Positions 35,781 through 48,747 of a stretch of 64,000 nt of DNA are shown here, in pieces (within the stretch, counting starts at the first letter, position 1; each line of letters starts with the position of its first letter). The position numbers and the translations under genes are program-made. Source of the stretch: Magnolia sinica (lineage: Eukaryota > Streptophyta > Magnoliopsida > Magnoliales > Magnoliaceae). The notes below the pieces were generated by a model that saw only the letters and a list, made by a program, of their open reading frames with translations, was not told the DNA's origin and searched no databases. Where the stretch lies: assembly GCF_029962835.1 (NCBI RefSeq), contig NC_080587.1, forward strand, positions 59,549,528 through 59,613,527, given 5' to 3'.

Positions 35781-36333
35781 GCGCATGAATTAGGTACTAT
35801 TCCCGCCTGTTCCGATCTCGGGACATGCAGAGGCTCTAAGGGCCACTGAGGGGCCGCTGTGATGTATGAATCTTATCAACACCGTCCATACTTTTTTTTT
35901 TTCATTTCATTATATAGTACTAGACCAAAAATAAGGCATATCCAATTCTCAAGTGGACCACACGATAATAAGCAGCCGTGCTAAGGACGTCCAGCGTTGA
36001 AACCTTCCTAGGCCCTAATGTGTCGTTTATTTTCCATCCAATCCCTTCATATGATCATATACAACTAGATGAAGTGGAAAAATAAAATATCATCTTGATC
36101 TAAAACTTTTGTGGTCCCTGAGAAATTTTCAATGGGAAGAATTTAATCACCACCAAATGTCCCATTTGATACTTGGACCTTCACTATTTTTTAAATAATG
36201 TTATAAAATAATATAAAAAAATAAATAGACCGCGTAGATAAAGTTCATACATTATGGTGGCCCCTCAATGGTGCCAGGAGCCTCTGCTTGTCCGGAGCTC
36301 GGAACAGGCGAGGGTAGTACCTAATCCGTGCGC
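35781..36333. mobile_element. MITE family F (TIR GCGCATGAATTAGGTACTA)
   Basis: 553 bp with inverted ends: GCGCATGAATTAGGTACTAT and, at the other end, the inverse of GCGCACGGATTAGGTACTAC. The arms continue with gcctgttccg and its inverse. Flanks gttcctacc (35772-35780) and ctccctacc (36334-36342) agree at 7 of 9. The paralogous site near 17570-17585 (cattcctacctagctagc) lacks it. The core is the shared MITE core. Confidence 0.8.
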
Positions 36334-36403
36334 CTCCCTACCTAGTTAGCTATGCCTTGGTCAGCGTAGCACCCAATCTGCGCAATCTTTTCACTATATA
36401 CAC

Positions 36404-36921
36404 GGGCGTGGATTGGATATTGACAGCTAAATCGCTGCCGAAGTGATGCCACCAGGTTCTGTGATCTCCACCATGATGCATGTGTTGTATTCATACCATT
36501 CAACCATTTTTAGAGATCGTTTTATGGCATTATAAAGAGAATGAGATAAATCTAAAGTTCATGTGGACTCACCATAGAAAATAGTGAAGACAGTGACATC
36601 CACTGTTCAAAACTTCTCATGGGCCCTGCAGAGTTTCCGATGAAGCTAATATTTTTATTTTCACTTCATCTATCTCTATGTTAACTTATAAATACGATGG
36701 ATATCAAAAATACTTTGGGTGTGATGGCTCCCACGGTTTTCTATGCTGGGTCCACATGAAATTTAGATCTATCTTATTATCTTTTGTGATGCATTAAAAG
36801 GATATCTACAAATATAGTTGGATGGTATAGATACGACACATGCATCATAGTAGGGTCCACATAGCTTGGTGACGTCACTTCAGTAACTATCTGGCTACTT
36901 ACCTTGTCAGTGTTTAATCCG
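36404..36921. mobile_element. MITE family G
   Basis: Inverted arms include gaagtgatgccaccagg at the left and cttggtgacgtcacttc at the right, around the shared core. Outer ends are decayed (gtggattggatattgac versus the inverse of taatccg). A partial copy is at 17642-17956 and a diverged one at about 55660-56155. Confidence 0.6.
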
Positions 36922-37252
36922 AAAAGTTGCCTAAATAGACGAAATCTTAAACTTCAGATTTTGTGGCCTACGGATAGACATTTAATAAGAGAAATGAAGC
37001 TGCGGTCCACATTCAACTGAAAAGAATTCCATTATACTCACTATAATTTTCTACTCTGGAATATGTTTCGGAAGTTATCCAAATAGCGTGAGACTCACGT
37101 TGCAACGGTCCCTATCAAACCATTGGCCCCACTTCCAGAGTTTGAAAATCGTGTCTGCTCTTCAAAGATGTGTATCACGTATCTTCTAATTTTAGTTATA
37201 AACAAAGATAAAATCGCCGTCAAGAAAACGCTTTTAAATTCTTTTCTTGCTC
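36922..37252. other. unassigned sequence between MITEs
   Basis: No gene. It ends in ttcttgctc (37244-37252), the left target duplication of the following MITE. Confidence 0.6.
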
Positions 37253-37798
37253 GGAAACGGATTGGTTACTCCCCCTCCCACCAGCCCGGTGGCTGATGGT
37301 CGGTGCTCTGTGGGCCCCGCCATGATGTATGTGTTTCATCCATTCCGTTCATCCATTATTACAAATCATTTTAGGCTTGATGCCAAAAATGAGATGGACA
37401 TAAATCTTAGGTTGACCACACCACAGGAAAATAATAGTGATTGGATATTCATCATTAAAATTCTCCTAAGGCCCCCTGTGCTGTTTATTTGACATATAAT
37501 ATGTTGATTAGGTCATACAGATCCAGATGAAGGGAAAAAAAAACAAAGATCAGCTTGATTCAAAACTTTTATGGCCCCAAAAAAGTTTCCAAAAAAGTTT
37601 TTAATGATTGACGCTCATTTAACACTATTTCCAATAATGTGGTACAATTGAGATTGGGATATATCTTATTTTTGGTCTAATATCATAAAATGATCTAGAA
37701 AAATAGATAGACGGAATGGATGAAAAACATACATCATGGTGGGGCCCACAGAGCACCGACTACCAGCCGGTGGCAGGGGGAGTAGCCAATCCGTTTCC
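37253..37798. mobile_element. MITE family A, intact
   Basis: 546 bp from GGAAACGGATTGGTTACTC to the inverse GAGTAGCCAATCCGTTTCC. It is flanked by a perfect 9-bp duplication, ttcttgctc (37244-37252, 37799-37807). The exact duplication marks it as one of the youngest MITEs here and fixes the family's ends. The frame 37247-37492 is a shadow of the MITE core. Confidence 0.92.
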
Positions 37799-37972
37799 TT
37801 CTTGCTCAAGCTGTAGATATTACATGTAAGTATAAATCGGAATCATTGTTTACTGTAGGCATTTCACGTAAAAACATGACCGCTTGACTTTGTAACTTGG
37901 GTGGGATAGGGGCTAAATCGTAACGCAACTAACGGTCCGAATTGAGCCAAGATTAGCATCGGCGTCAAGACG

Positions 37973-38477
37973 AAATCGGATTGCGTACTGAGTTACTCAG
38001 TAAACTCTTATAGTACTGAGTAAACTCTATTGGGCCCACTGTGAATTTATATGTCTTATCCAAACCGTCCATCCACTTTTCGAGCTCATTTCAGGGGTTG
38101 ATACAAAAGTTGAAGCTTATCCAAAGCTCAAGTGGACCATACTACAGGAAACAGTGGAAATAATGGGTTGAAACATTGCTAGACCCCGCTGTGATGTTTA
38201 TTTGTCATCCAACCTTCTCATAAGATCACACAAACATGGATGAATGGAAAAAAACAAATATAAGGTTGATCCAAAACTTTTATGGCCCTCAAGAAATTTT
38301 CTACGGTAGACATTCAATTCACACGGTTTCCTGTGGTGTGGTCCATTTTAACTTTTTATTTGTTTCATTTTGGGGTTGAAAACCTAAAATCATCTGATAA
38401 AATGTATGGACGGATTGGATAAAATACATAAATCATAGTCGACCCCACAGAGTTTACTCAGTACGCAATCCGCTCCC
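37973..38477. mobile_element. MITE family B
   Basis: 505 bp with CGGATTGCGTACTGAGTTAC at the left and the inverse ACTCAGTACGCAATCCG at the right. Flanks gtcaagacg (37964-37972) and gtcaagatg (38478-38486) match at 8 of 9. Near the left end the block gtactgagtaaactct is partly doubled. Confidence 0.85.
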
Positions 38478-38886
38478 GTCAAGATGGCATACCACCGTCT
38501 TTGCCCCAAAACACTAGATTTAACGGATTTTGCAGGTTCTGCCCCACCAACCACCTGCTGACATGTCGTATTTGCTCACATGAGCCACGCACAGGCGCCC
38601 AAGGCTTAGCCCGATGATCATCCATGCTTACCCATGGCCCATGTGATGGTTCGGTTCACATGAACCATACTCTAGAGTTGTACATGAGTCAAGTTAACTG
38701 AGTCAGCTTGCTCGACTCGACTCGGAAAAGCTTAACGGGACTTGGCTCAAAATTGGATTCGGACCGAGTCAGCTAGATTTTAGAGCTCGAAAATTTTTTG
38801 AGCCAAGTTCAAGCTTGCTTGAGCTCAACTTTGACTCGGATCGAACCTCAATTCGGATCGAATTGACTCGTTGACTTGATTATTTT

Positions 38887-38948
38887 GATATTGATGCTAC
38901 TCGCTGAGTGTTTAATGAAATGACTCAATGAAGTGTTGTTTCAGGTGC
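38887..38948 (+). pseudogene. PPR gene fragment, left of Athila
   Basis: Reads DIDATR, stop, VFNEMTQ, stop, SVVSG, a decayed PPR repeat. It continued into 51020 onward before the Athila insertion. Confidence 0.55.
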
Positions 38949-38953
38949 ATGCA

Positions 38954-41220
38954 TGATGTTTTATTTAAACCAACCTGATTTAAATGATTTTTAAACTCGC
39001 AAGTATACGAATCAGATGTAGATATGGTACGTATTACGAGATCGTTCCCACGAGAACTGGTCGTCACAATTCAAAATTAAAGACTCTTCTTAACTAATCC
39101 AACAGATATTTGCGATAGTAATTAAATAAACTAAATAAAAATCAATGGAAAAATAACCAAGAATAATGAGAAAAATTCAATCAAAGAGAAGACTAGGACT
39201 TTCGAATCCACCCCTAACTATCATAAACCTTGTTCTGCCTGTTGATTCACCCTAATCCAGATTGATATCAAAATAAATAAAGTGCACTCTATGTCCTTGG
39301 TCAGGCACACAGAATGTATAATTCCTTAAAGCATATGGATTACAACTTTCCATCCATGGTCAGGCATGAAGAGATGTAAATTCCTGTTTCTTCCTCTATA
39401 GGAACCTGTTCATGGTCAGACATAAGCACCTAGAATAGTAATCCAAATAATATCCATAACTAGACTTTGGTTGAGCTCTTAGAATGGAGGAGTACGGATA
39501 TTTCAGTTAAACACAGTAGAGAAAGAAACAAACCAATCAAATTCAGATGAAATCAACACTTACAAGAGTCATTCAAATTAGGGGCTTCATCTCAGCCCTA
39601 GCTAGAAGATTAGCAATCCATGTGATCAGTTAAAAAGTAAGAAAAATAACAATGATGAACTAAAAACATCCTTCTAAACTCTTCCTTCTCTTTTCTTCTC
39701 TTTTCTTCTCTTTCTCTTCTCTGGATCTTTTCTCTCCCTCCTCTTGCTTTCTTCCTCAATCTGTTCTCCCAAAACGAGCTCTCTTTCCTCTTTCTTATAG
39801 CAGTGTAAGCGGTGGAAACGCTGTCGTAGCAACAGCGGAAGGTCTTCCGCATCCGCGTGCGAAAGGTTTCCGTTTCTGTTTGAAATGAGTTTCCGAGATG
39901 GTACATGTTCCGAATTTGATTTAGACACCTAGGATACGGTATTGGCCTCCTGAAGAATCTTCTGAACGGTCTGGATCATGCATCTGATGGTCATTGAGAT
40001 CACGGAACAGCCCGCAAATCGGTCAGCGTGCGGACCTTCTTTACGCAGCCAAGTTCAGATGCATAACATCCCATCTTTCCTTGCTCGGTTTCCGAATAAA
40101 GACCGTCCCTTAGGACGTTTCCAAGTCGTCTACAAGATGGACGGATCAGATCTTCCATCTGATCGAGAATGGTGGGCCACAACCGCTGCAACAGTCGGAC
40201 AGCGTCCGGGCGTGCTAAAACAGGGTACGCGGAGTCCGTCCGCTGTGGTGCTGGTGGGACCCACGTCGATGTTCTTTTGATAAATCCAATTCGTCCATTG
40301 GATGCAGGACGGAATTTCGACCGCATATGGATGGTTTTGAACTTGCGTGGACGCGGCCCAGAGAAGGAATCATGCTGAGATCTTTTTGAACGTTACAGGA
40401 CAGCCCGCTTGTGACCTCTGTAGCTCACACGTGTGCACGTATGGGCACAAACTGAAAACATAGTTTTGTATATATTGAACCCTTCTACACGATGAACGGT
40501 TTAGATTAACCGTACGTGCTACCGGTGGGGCCCACAGCGGTCCGTAAAAACGGATCTTCCGTCCGTTACACGGCTGCTGAAACGGAAATTTCCGTTTTTT
40601 GAAAAGGGAGTCGGGTCAGCGCTGCTGACCGACGCAAGCTTGTTCGGTGCACGGGCAGTGCACATGTGCACTATGTACACACGCTATAGATATGGGTCCA
40701 CTGTGATGCTTTCGAGAAATCCAATCCGTCCATCCTATTGCTCATCTTATTTAAACCGTCTAAGTCAACTTTGAAGTATATCCAGATTGTAGGTGGGCCT
40801 AAAATTGAAGATTAATAGGCTGATCTGTCCGTTGGCCTACTTCTCGAGATATCCAATGGTTGAAATTTAATATGTACGGTTTATTTATGGCCTCCAGGCT
40901 ATGTATGAAGTTTCGAGTCAATCGGATAGCGGGAACCATGTGATCTTGCATTCTGGATCATTTTCGGGCCTTTTTAACGTGAACGGCTTGATTTCCTCGG
41001 ATCCCTGGCATGTGAATTCTTCAGTATTAGTTCCCTTGAGTGCGTCCCTTACTCTGGTGACTTCGGAGTGTCAAATTCATGCTTGTAGTAGTCTTTTTCC
41101 ATCAACGCTCCTGATTTCATCCAATAACAAAAATATAATTAAAATATTCCATTAAGCATTGTCATATACGTAAAATCATGCACTAATTAGGGTCTGATAT
41201 GTAATATTTGACCCTTATCA
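38954..41220 (-). repeat. left (3') LTR of Athila
   Basis: Same length as the right LTR. The minus strand starts TGATAAGGGTCAAATATTAC. A TATA-like AATATATACAAAAC lies on the minus strand at about 40465-40480, roughly 750 bp into the LTR, a candidate promoter. A polypyrimidine tract is at 39670-39760 (plus strand). Small frames in it (39610-39906, 39978-40280, 40901-41155) recur in the partner LTR and are not genes. Confidence 0.95.
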
Positions 41221-41231
41221 CAACCCCCAAC
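41221..41231 (-). promoter_or_regulatory. Athila polypurine tract
   Basis: The minus strand reads TTGGGGGTTG directly before the 3' LTR start TGATAAGG. This is the expected plus-strand primer site. Confidence 0.65.
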
Positions 41232-42595
41232 CAGCATTTTGCTAGTCCCGAGCAAAACATGCGAAAAATAATTTTAGAAATACATAACAATTTCTGTAAA
41301 CCTGAGTGACTTGTGAACAAATCGTGCGAGGATTCTAAGATTCATGAATGGTGCACAGAATTTTTTCCTTTTTAGAATCAAGCTCACGATAAACTTCATA
41401 ATCAATTTCAAAATATTAATCCATTAATTAGAATATTCTAAACATTGAGTTCCATGAGTGTATAGTGTAATCTCGGATTATTATCATTAAGAGATCCAAT
41501 TGTCAATTTCATAATATCATTAGTAATTAACAACGGAATGCATGACAACTGAAACCAACACTTGCCTGATGGGTTAACTTTTCATTCTATCAGCCTTTGA
41601 TTTTTTATTTTTTTTTATGAACAGTAACGCCAAGGAAGGGAATTAAATCCTCACCTATAGGGAGCAAACCTATGGTAAAGATTGCACACCTAACCCTTTT
41701 CTCATGTCAACCATAGGGAATCGAATCTACACCTATAGGGAGCAAACCTATGGTGAAGATTATATGACTTACGCTTTCTCTTAATTCTTAGTTATAGACC
41801 GAAGCTAAAAATTTTAGGCTGGTTCCTTTCATGCTTAGTGATTACCAAGTTAATCATTTAATGTTGAGACGGAACCTTAATGTGCAACCGAGATGTGATA
41901 TGTGAAATCATGACTCAATCAATGTTTAAAAGTTCTAATCATGGGTTAACAATTTAAACTTAACTGTGAAATCTAACAAATGGCTGAATCCAAGAGTTAT
42001 AAATTACTGACATTCTGTACCTTGCAATGTTAAAATCACCCTTATCCTTCACAATCACTTCAAATGCACAAGAAATTCCAGAAAAATTTAAAAATTTTCA
42101 CAATTTGTGCTCAAGACCAAGAAAATACTGATGAGGTAACCTAATCGCCCACCCCCAACATAAAATCTACATTGTCCTCAATGTAAAAGAAATAAGCATG
42201 CAATGCACATGGGACAACGAAAATAAAAGAGGAGTGATGAACAAATAGTACATGTATGAAAGAATCTAGAAGCTTTCTAAAAAATATCCATGTAAGAGCG
42301 AGTCAGCATAAGAGAGAAATCAACAAAAACAAAATGATAAAAATGCAAAAAGAAAATCCTATCTATACCACTTTCGCAGGTGCTCTCGATTGCATTTAGC
42401 ATATGCAACAAGCCTTTAAACCGCTAGGTTACCCCTAGTGGACGAGTTGTAGTCTCGTGAGGGTTTGTAGTAATGTTACCCACAAACATTGAACTGACTA
42501 GGAAAATAAAATGAAATGAAAAGATGGGTTGCCTCCCAGGAGCGCTAAGTTTAACGTCTTCAGCCAGACAAGAATGGACCATGAACTAATCAATC
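41232..42595 (-). other. Athila 3' non-coding region
   Basis: No frame of 60 codons or more occurs here, so an env-like gene is absent. A phrase of about 33 bp (cacctatagggagcaaacct and following bases) occurs twice, at about 41656 and 41733. Confidence 0.6.
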
Positions 42596-44848
42596 TTAAT
42601 AACCTGGGTCCGCCAAATAGATTTCCTCCACATCTTTATTCACCAAATCATCTAAATATGGTTTCAGCTGTTGACCATTTACTTTGAAGATATTCCCGTC
42701 TGTTAAATTTTGAATCTCAACTGCTCCATGAGGGAATACTTTTACCACTCGATAAGGACCATACCATCTCGAACGTAGTTTTCCAGGAAAGAGGCGTAGC
42801 CTAGAATTGTACAATAATACTTTCTGGTTCGGTTCAAATGTCTTGCGAAGAATTGATTTATCATGGAAGATTTTTGTCTGCTCTTTATAAATTTTTGCAT
42901 TCTCATATGCCTCATTTCGAATTTCCTCTAACTCATTGAGTTGAAGTTTACGGTGTGATCCGGCCTTGTGTAAATCAAAATTAAAAGTTTTGATGGCCCA
43001 ATATGCATGATGTTCTAATTCCACAGGTAAGTGACAGGCTTTCCCAAATACAAGCCTGTACGAAGACATTCCAATCGGAGTTTTGAAAGCCGTACGATAT
43101 GCCCAAAGAGCATCATTCAACCGTTGTGACCAATCCTTACGATCGGGGCGAACCGTTTTCTCTAAAATTTGTTTAATCTCCCGATTTGACACCTCAACTT
43201 GACCACTTGTTTGTGGATGATATGGCGTTGCAACTTTATGAGTGATGGAATATTTCTTCATTAAAGATTCAAACGGTTTGTTGCAAAAATGAGTACCTCC
43301 ATCACTTATAATTGCTCGAGGAGTGCCAAAACGAGAAAATATATTTTCTTTTAAGAAACGGACCATAACTTTGTGATCATTCGTTTTACATGGCACTGCT
43401 TCAATCCACTTAGAGACATAGTCGACGGCCACAAGGATATACACATAACCAAATGACGGGGGAAATGGGACCATGAAGTCAATACCCCAAACATCAAATA
43501 TTTCAACAATGAGAATATTGGTAAGTGGCATCATGTTCCTATGGGAAATATTACCCGTACGTTGGCATTTATCACATGTTGAACAAAAGGCATGGGTGTC
43601 TCGAAACAGTGTAGGCCAATAAAATCCACTTTGTAAGACTTTCGCAGCTGTTTTCATTGAACCAAAATGACCACCACAGGCATGATCATGACAAAAGGAG
43701 ATTATACTATGAAACTCACTCTCAGGCACACATCTCCTAATAATCTGATCAGGACAAATTTTGAATAAGTATGGGTCATCCCAAAAGAAATGTTTAACCT
43801 CAGCAAGAAATTTGGATTTATCTTGTTTAGTCCAATGAGAAGGAAGTTGACCTGTAACAAGATAGTTTACAATGTCCGCATACCAAGGTAATCGAGAAAT
43901 AGTTAGAAGTTGTTCATCAGGGAAAGACTTATTCATTGGCAAAAGATCCACTGTGGACTCTAAGACAAGTCTAGACAAATGGTAGGCTACTACATTTTCG
44001 GAACCCTTTTTATCTCGAATTTTAATATCGAATTCTTGTAGCAAGAGAATCCACCGAATCAATCGAGGTTTAGCGTCTTTTTTAGAAAGAAGATATTTCA
44101 ATGCTGCATGATCTGAGAACACTATAACCTTTGACCCTATGAGATACGACCTGAATTTGTCTAAAGCATATACCACCGCTAACAATTCTTTTTCAGTGGT
44201 AGAGTAGTTGAGCTGTGCATCATTTAGAGTCCTACTAGCATAATAAATGACATGAGGCATTTTGTTCAATCTCTGTCCTAGGACGGCTCCAACGACATAA
44301 TCCGAAGCATCACACATAAGCTCAAAAGGTAAACTCCAATCAGGTGGTTGGATGATTGGAGCAGAAGTCAGTAAATGCTTCAGCTTATCAAAAGCTTGCC
44401 GACACTCATCATTAAGGATAAAAGCAACATCTTTAGCTAGTAAATTGCATAAGGGTCGAGAAATTTTGCTAAAATCCTTAATGAATCTCCTGTAGAATCC
44501 CGCATGCCCTAAGAATGATCTAATCTCTTTAACCGTTCTAGGTGGAGGAAGATTAGAAATTAAATCAATCTTGGCTTTATCAACTTCAATGCCTTTACTT
44601 GAAATAACATGCCCGAGTACAATCCCTTTTTGAACCATAAAATGACACATTTCCCAATTCAATACCAGGTTCGTTTTTTCACATCTTTCCAAGACAAGAG
44701 ATAGATGGTATAAACATTCATCAAATGAAGAGCCGAAAATTGAAAAATCATCCATGAAAATCTCAAGAAAACGCTCAACCATGTCCGAAAAAATACTCAT
44801 CATGCATCGTTGGAAGGTCGCAGGCGCATTACATAATCCAAATGGCAT
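42596..44848 (-). CDS. Athila pol: reverse transcriptase (C-terminal part), RNase H, integrase
   Basis: 750 codons. [18 protein letters not shown] at the start, then the catalytic FMDDF at about residues 30-35. RNase [14 protein letters not shown] (about 179), [22 protein letters not shown]. The fourth catalytic Asp expected before LSR is Tyr (VVAYHLSR, about 290). Integrase: HHCC zinc module ([12 protein letters not shown] ... CSTCDKCQ, about 387-430) and a core with [15 protein letters not shown] and the Glu region [14 protein letters not shown]. The C-terminal GPY/F-type motif [10 protein letters not shown] is at about 706. The frame is one nucleotide out of register with the upstream gag-pol frame; the annotated start Met is internal to RT. 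It would act in the particle and nucleus to copy and insert the element. Confidence 0.92.
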   Translation of the reverse strand: MPFGLCNAPATFQRCMMSIFSDMVERFLEIFMDDFSIFGSSFDECLYHLSLVLERCEKTNLVLNWEMCHFMVQKGIVLGHVISSKGIEVDKAKIDLISNLPPPRTVKEIRSFLGHAGFYRRFIKDFSKISRPLCNLLAKDVAFILNDECRQAFDKLKHLLTSAPIIQPPDWSLPFELMCDASDYVVGAVLGQRLNKMPHVIYYASRTLNDAQLNYSTTEKELLAVVYALDKFRSYLIGSKVIVFSDHAALKYLLSKKDAKPRLIRWILLLQEFDIKIRDKKGSENVVAYHLSRLVLESTVDLLPMNKSFPDEQLLTISRLPWYADIVNYLVTGQLPSHWTKQDKSKFLAEVKHFFWDDPYLFKICPDQIIRRCVPESEFHSIISFCHDHACGGHFGSMKTAAKVLQSGFYWPTLFRDTHAFCSTCDKCQRTGNISHRNMMPLTNILIVEIFDVWGIDFMVPFPPSFGYVYILVAVDYVSKWIEAVPCKTNDHKVMVRFLKENIFSRFGTPRAIISDGGTHFCNKPFESLMKKYSITHKVATPYHPQTSGQVEVSNREIKQILEKTVRPDRKDWSQRLNDALWAYRTAFKTPIGMSSYRLVFGKACHLPVELEHHAYWAIKTFNFDLHKAGSHRKLQLNELEEIRNEAYENAKIYKEQTKIFHDKSILRKTFEPNQKVLLYNSRLRLFPGKLRSRWYGPYRVVKVFPHGAVEIQNLTDGNIFKVNGQQLKPYLDDLVNKDVEEIYLADPGY

Positions 44849-47800
44849 ACGCCGATAGGCATATGTGCCAAAAGGACATGTAAATGTGGTTTTCTCTTGA
44901 TCCTCGGGAGCAATGGGAATCTGATTATACCCGGAATAACCATCCAGGAAACAATAATAGCTATCCCTGCCAATCTCTCAAGCATCTGATCTATGAAAGG
45001 AAGAGGAAAGTGATCCTTCCTTGTGACTAGGTTCAGTTTACGGTAATCAATACAAACTCGCCAACCCGTAGTCATGCGCGTTGGTACTAACTCATTATCC
45101 TCATTCTTTTTCACCGTAATCCCAGACTTTTTAGGAACAACTTGAACTGGACTGACCCATGTGCTATCAGAAATGGGGTAAATGATACCAACATCTAACA
45201 ATTTTAGTACCTCAGCTCGAACGACCTCTTTCATGTTAGGGTTAAGCCTCCTTTGCATTTCACGCGATGTTTTTGCGTTTTCTTCAAGATGAATACGATG
45301 AATACACACCGTGGGGCTTATTCCCTTTATGTCTGCTATTGTCCACTCAATAGCTGCCTTATGTTCTCTAATAACATTAAGCAACTTACCCTCCTGTTCT
45401 TTATCAAGGTTAGCAGCTATGATGACGGGCAGGGTTTCAGAAGGTCCTAAAAATGCATACTTGAGATTTTCAGGTAATTGTTTAAGGTCGACTTTGGGTG
45501 GTTTCTCAATAGATGGGACCAGTTTAGACTCAGATGGTGGAAGAGGTTCCACTCTAGCTTTCCATTTTGTTGTATTCATTTCTGGATTAGAGTCAAGCAA
45601 TGCATTGACTTCTTGGATGGAACTTTCTATGTCAAAATCTCTGCCAAAATGTGCTAAACAAGTCTCAAGAGCGTCATCGGAAGATTCAAGGAAAGAGTCA
45701 TGCACTAGACTCTCAATCATGTTCACTTCAAATATATCATCCGAGTCTGACATAGCATTGAAAACGTTGAGCTTGATCTTCATGTTACCAAAGGACAACT
45801 TCATAATTCCATTCCTGCAATTTATGATTGCATTGGATGTGGCCAAGAATGGACGTCCTAAGATAACTGGGATTTGACTTGTAGGATTCTGGACAGGCTG
45901 AGTATCTAGAACAATGAAATCCACTGGAAAATAAAACTTATCAACCTGGATCAGCACATCTTCAATAATACCACGGGGCACCTTGACAGATCTATCAGCT
46001 AGTTGGAGTGTTATTTTGGTTGATTTCAGCTCACCAAGTCCTAGCTGCTCATACACAGAATATGGTAACAAATTGACACTCGCCCCTAAATCAAGCAATG
46101 CCTTCTCAATCTTATGATCTCCTATGACGCAAGAAATGGTAAGCGCTCCTGGATCCCTAAATTTAGGAGGGGTGTTGTGTTGAATCATAGAGCTGAGTTG
46201 CTCCGCAAGGAAGACCTTCTTATGAACATTCATCTTACGCTTTTGAGTGCATAAATCTTTAAGAAACTTAGCGTAAGCAGGAACTTGTCTGATAGCATCA
46301 AGCAGCGGAATGTTGATTTGCACTTGCTTAAACATGTCCAATATCTCATTATAGTTGTTTCCTTTCTTAACCGGTGCCAGACATTGAGGAAAAGGTGCTT
46401 TAGGCACATAAGATGGCACATGAGTGGTTCCTGGAGAGTCAGAGTGTTGTTGGACTTTGGACGCACTAGTATGTCTCTCTATTTCATTTTGATCTTCCGC
46501 ATTGGACTTTGATTCTTCCCTAGGCATCTCTACTTTGTTCTCGATCTGTTTACCGGACCTAAGGGTAATGATTGATTTGGCTTGCTCATGATATTGTTCT
46601 TGGTTTGAATTAGAGCCAATCTCATACTGTCCTTTTGGATTTACCACAGGTTGACTAGGGAACTTTCCCTTCTCTCTCTCACTCAATGTGGCAGCAAGTT
46701 GACCCAACTGTACTTCCAGCTTGGCAATGGATTGCGCATTTGCATGTAAACTCTGCTGGTTAGCTAGTAAAGTATGTTGGGTGTCTTTTTGAAATTGAAG
46801 TGAACTCTGCATAAAAAGATTGAGTGTGTCCTCAAGAGATGGTTTCCTAGATTGTGGAGGCATTTGTTGATACTGTGAGAACTGCTGAGGTTGTTGACTG
46901 CCAACTTGGGAGTAAGGTTGCATAGGAGGATTTCCAGATGGTCCTCTTTGTTGTGGTCCTTTTGCCCAAGAAAAATTTGGATGCCTAGCCCACCCTGGAT
47001 TGTAGGTGTTCGAGTAAGGATTATTCTCAGTTCTCTGAAAGGTGTTCATAGCATGTACTTGTTCAGAGAGAAATTCTGGAAATGCTGAACTAGATGGACA
47101 AGACTGCGTAGGATGGGCGAGACTAGAACATATGGCACATGACTCGACTTGAGTTGTTTGTGGAGGTCCATTATTTAACATTAAAGCATCCACTTTCTTT
47201 GTCAGGCTATCAATTTTGGCATAAAGATCTGGCGTGACTCCTACCTCATATATACCACCTTTCTTCTGTGGTTGGGGACTCCTTTCACCTCTATTTGAGT
47301 AGTCCCATTGCTGGGAATTTTCACACAAGGTCTCAAAGAAATTCCATGCTTCAACATCACTTTTGGTCATGAATGACCCTCCACTGGTGGCGTCAACCAT
47401 GCGACGGTTTTGGGGTGTCAGACCGTCATAGAAGTATTGAACTTGTTGCCACTTTTCAAAACCATAGTGTGGACATTTAAGAAGTAAGTCCTTCCATCTT
47501 TCCCAACATTCATGAAAGTGCTCACCCTCTTTTTGTGTGAAATTCGTAATTTCTCTACGGAGAGCATTAGTTTTGTGAACTGGGAAGAACTTGTTTAAGA
47601 ACTTCTTAGATAGTTGGTCCCATGTAGTGATAGTCCCAACTCCTAGAGAATTCAACCATGCTTTCGCCTTATCCTTCAAAGAAAAAGGAAAAAGGCGCAA
47701 ACGGATCGAATCGTCTGAAAAGTTTTGAAACTTAAAGGTGGAGCAAATGTCTAAGAATTCTTTCACATGATGATATGGATCCTCCTTATCTGAACCATAA

Positions 47801-48039
47801 AAGGATGGCAACAGTTGTATGACCCCAGGTTTAAGTTCAAAGTGTGCTGCTGTGGTGGCAGGCAACACTATACATGAAGGCGCATTAAATTGGACAGGAG
47901 CTGAATAATCTCTAAGAGCTTTAGTTCCATTCTCTTCCACCATTTCAAACAGGATGTTTCTAAATCTTCTATGAAAGGTTCTTTCTATTTCAGGATCAAA
48001 ATGTGCTAGTTCTATGTTCAGAGATCTACATCCTAGCAT
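44800..48039 (-). CDS. Athila gag, protease and N-terminal reverse transcriptase
   Basis: 1,079 codons. Gag: retrotransposon gag domain around residues 75-240 ([51 protein letters not shown]) and a CCHC knuckle, [14 protein letters not shown] (about 301-314). A Gln/Pro-rich linker lies at 350-410. Protease: [17 protein letters not shown] (about 640) and [14 protein letters not shown] starts near residue 900 with [20 protein letters not shown] and [12 protein letters not shown]. At plus 44965-44967 (residue about 1024) a one-base deletion in a G run throws RT out of frame. The last ~50 residues are therefore frameshifted, and the correct frame resumes in the 42596-44848 CDS. No stop codons interrupt gag or protease, in keeping with a recent copy. 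Confidence 0.92.
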   Translation of the reverse strand: MLGCRSLNIELAHFDPEIERTFHRRFRNILFEMVEENGTKALRDYSAPVQFNAPSCIVLPATTAAHFELKPGVIQLLPSFYGSDKEDPYHHVKEFLDICSTFKFQNFSDDSIRLRLFPFSLKDKAKAWLNSLGVGTITTWDQLSKKFLNKFFPVHKTNALRREITNFTQKEGEHFHECWERWKDLLLKCPHYGFEKWQQVQYFYDGLTPQNRRMVDATSGGSFMTKSDVEAWNFFETLCENSQQWDYSNRGERSPQPQKKGGIYEVGVTPDLYAKIDSLTKKVDALMLNNGPPQTTQVESCAICSSLAHPTQSCPSSSAFPEFLSEQVHAMNTFQRTENNPYSNTYNPGWARHPNFSWAKGPQQRGPSGNPPMQPYSQVGSQQPQQFSQYQQMPPQSRKPSLEDTLNLFMQSSLQFQKDTQHTLLANQQSLHANAQSIAKLEVQLGQLAATLSEREKGKFPSQPVVNPKGQYEIGSNSNQEQYHEQAKSIITLRSGKQIENKVEMPREESKSNAEDQNEIERHTSASKVQQHSDSPGTTHVPSYVPKAPFPQCLAPVKKGNNYNEILDMFKQVQINIPLLDAIRQVPAYAKFLKDLCTQKRKMNVHKKVFLAEQLSSMIQHNTPPKFRDPGALTISCVIGDHKIEKALLDLGASVNLLPYSVYEQLGLGELKSTKITLQLADRSVKVPRGIIEDVLIQVDKFYFPVDFIVLDTQPVQNPTSQIPVILGRPFLATSNAIINCRNGIMKLSFGNMKIKLNVFNAMSDSDDIFEVNMIESLVHDSFLESSDDALETCLAHFGRDFDIESSIQEVNALLDSNPEMNTTKWKARVEPLPPSESKLVPSIEKPPKVDLKQLPENLKYAFLGPSETLPVIIAANLDKEQEGKLLNVIREHKAAIEWTIADIKGISPTVCIHRIHLEENAKTSREMQRRLNPNMKEVVRAEVLKLLDVGIIYPISDSTWVSPVQVVPKKSGITVKKNEDNELVPTRMTTGWRVCIDYRKLNLVTRKDHFPLPFIDQMLERLAGIAIIVSWMVIPGIIRFPLLPRIKRKPHLHVLLAHMPIGVCHLDYVMRLRPSNDA

Positions 48040-48724
48040 AAACTATGTTATCAATATAAGAAAGAAAACTAAACTAAGATGCAACCTAAGATGAATAAAA
48101 CTAAAGGAAAAAGTTATGAATTCCTAAAAACAAGAGAAAGCTATGTAAACGAGAATTGGAAGGAAGAACCCGAGAAAAGGAGATGATGAATGTCTGAAGA
48201 TTTGAGAGCTCCTCCTTTTGAAGACAATGTTATTTAGCAGCTTCCTTCCTCAATTCCTGTAAACAAAAAGAAAATAAAAATAAATTAAATTCCTAAAATA
48301 ATGCTAGAAAAAATCCTAAGCAACGGTTAATTTCTAAAAAAGAAAGTTTGTAATCTTAGACATAAAAACTAAGTTAGTTTCTAAAAAGGGAAAAAATTTC
48401 TAAAACTAGAAAATAGAAAGTTACTTGAAAGAAGAATCAGAATCTAGAATTAGAAAATAGGAAATTTCTAAAAATAAAAAAATAAAATAGCCTAGAAATA
48501 GAAACTTTCTAAAAAAAAATAAAACCTTAATTCTAAAAATAGAAATTAGAAAAAAAAAATAGAAAATTTGGAAAGAGATTACCAAATTAGTAGTTTATGT
48601 CAGGTCCCTACAAAACAGGAAATAGGTTAGTTTCTAAAAAAAAATTTAACCTAAAGTTAGTAAAAAACCTAAGACTATGAATTATGATAAGAGAGAATCC
48701 TAAATCGAATTGGACTGAAACAGT
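48040..48724 (-). other. Athila 5' leader
   Basis: AT-rich untranslated region between the primer-binding site and the gag start, with many ttctaaaaa words. It would contain the packaging signal; no frame was found. Confidence 0.6.
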
Positions 48725-48741
48725 CCCCGGCAACGGCGCCA
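48725..48741 (-). promoter_or_regulatory. Athila primer-binding site, Asp-tRNA type
   Basis: The minus strand reads TGGCGCCGTTGCCGGGG, complementary to the 3' end of plant Asp-tRNA as I know it. It lies six bases from the 5' LTR (48748). Confidence 0.85.
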
Positions 48742-48747
48742 AAAACT

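Noticed and set aside
39610-41155. Several frames in the Athila left LTR, repeated at 49404-50949
   Set aside because: They recur because the LTRs are duplicates; LTRs of this class are non-coding and the peptides have no known domain.
41232-42595. Possible env-like gene of Athila
   Set aside because: No frame of useful length and no membrane or signal segments in any frame.
45311-45877. 188-codon plus-strand frame inside gag-pol
   Set aside because: Antisense shadow of the well-supported minus-strand gag-pol frame.
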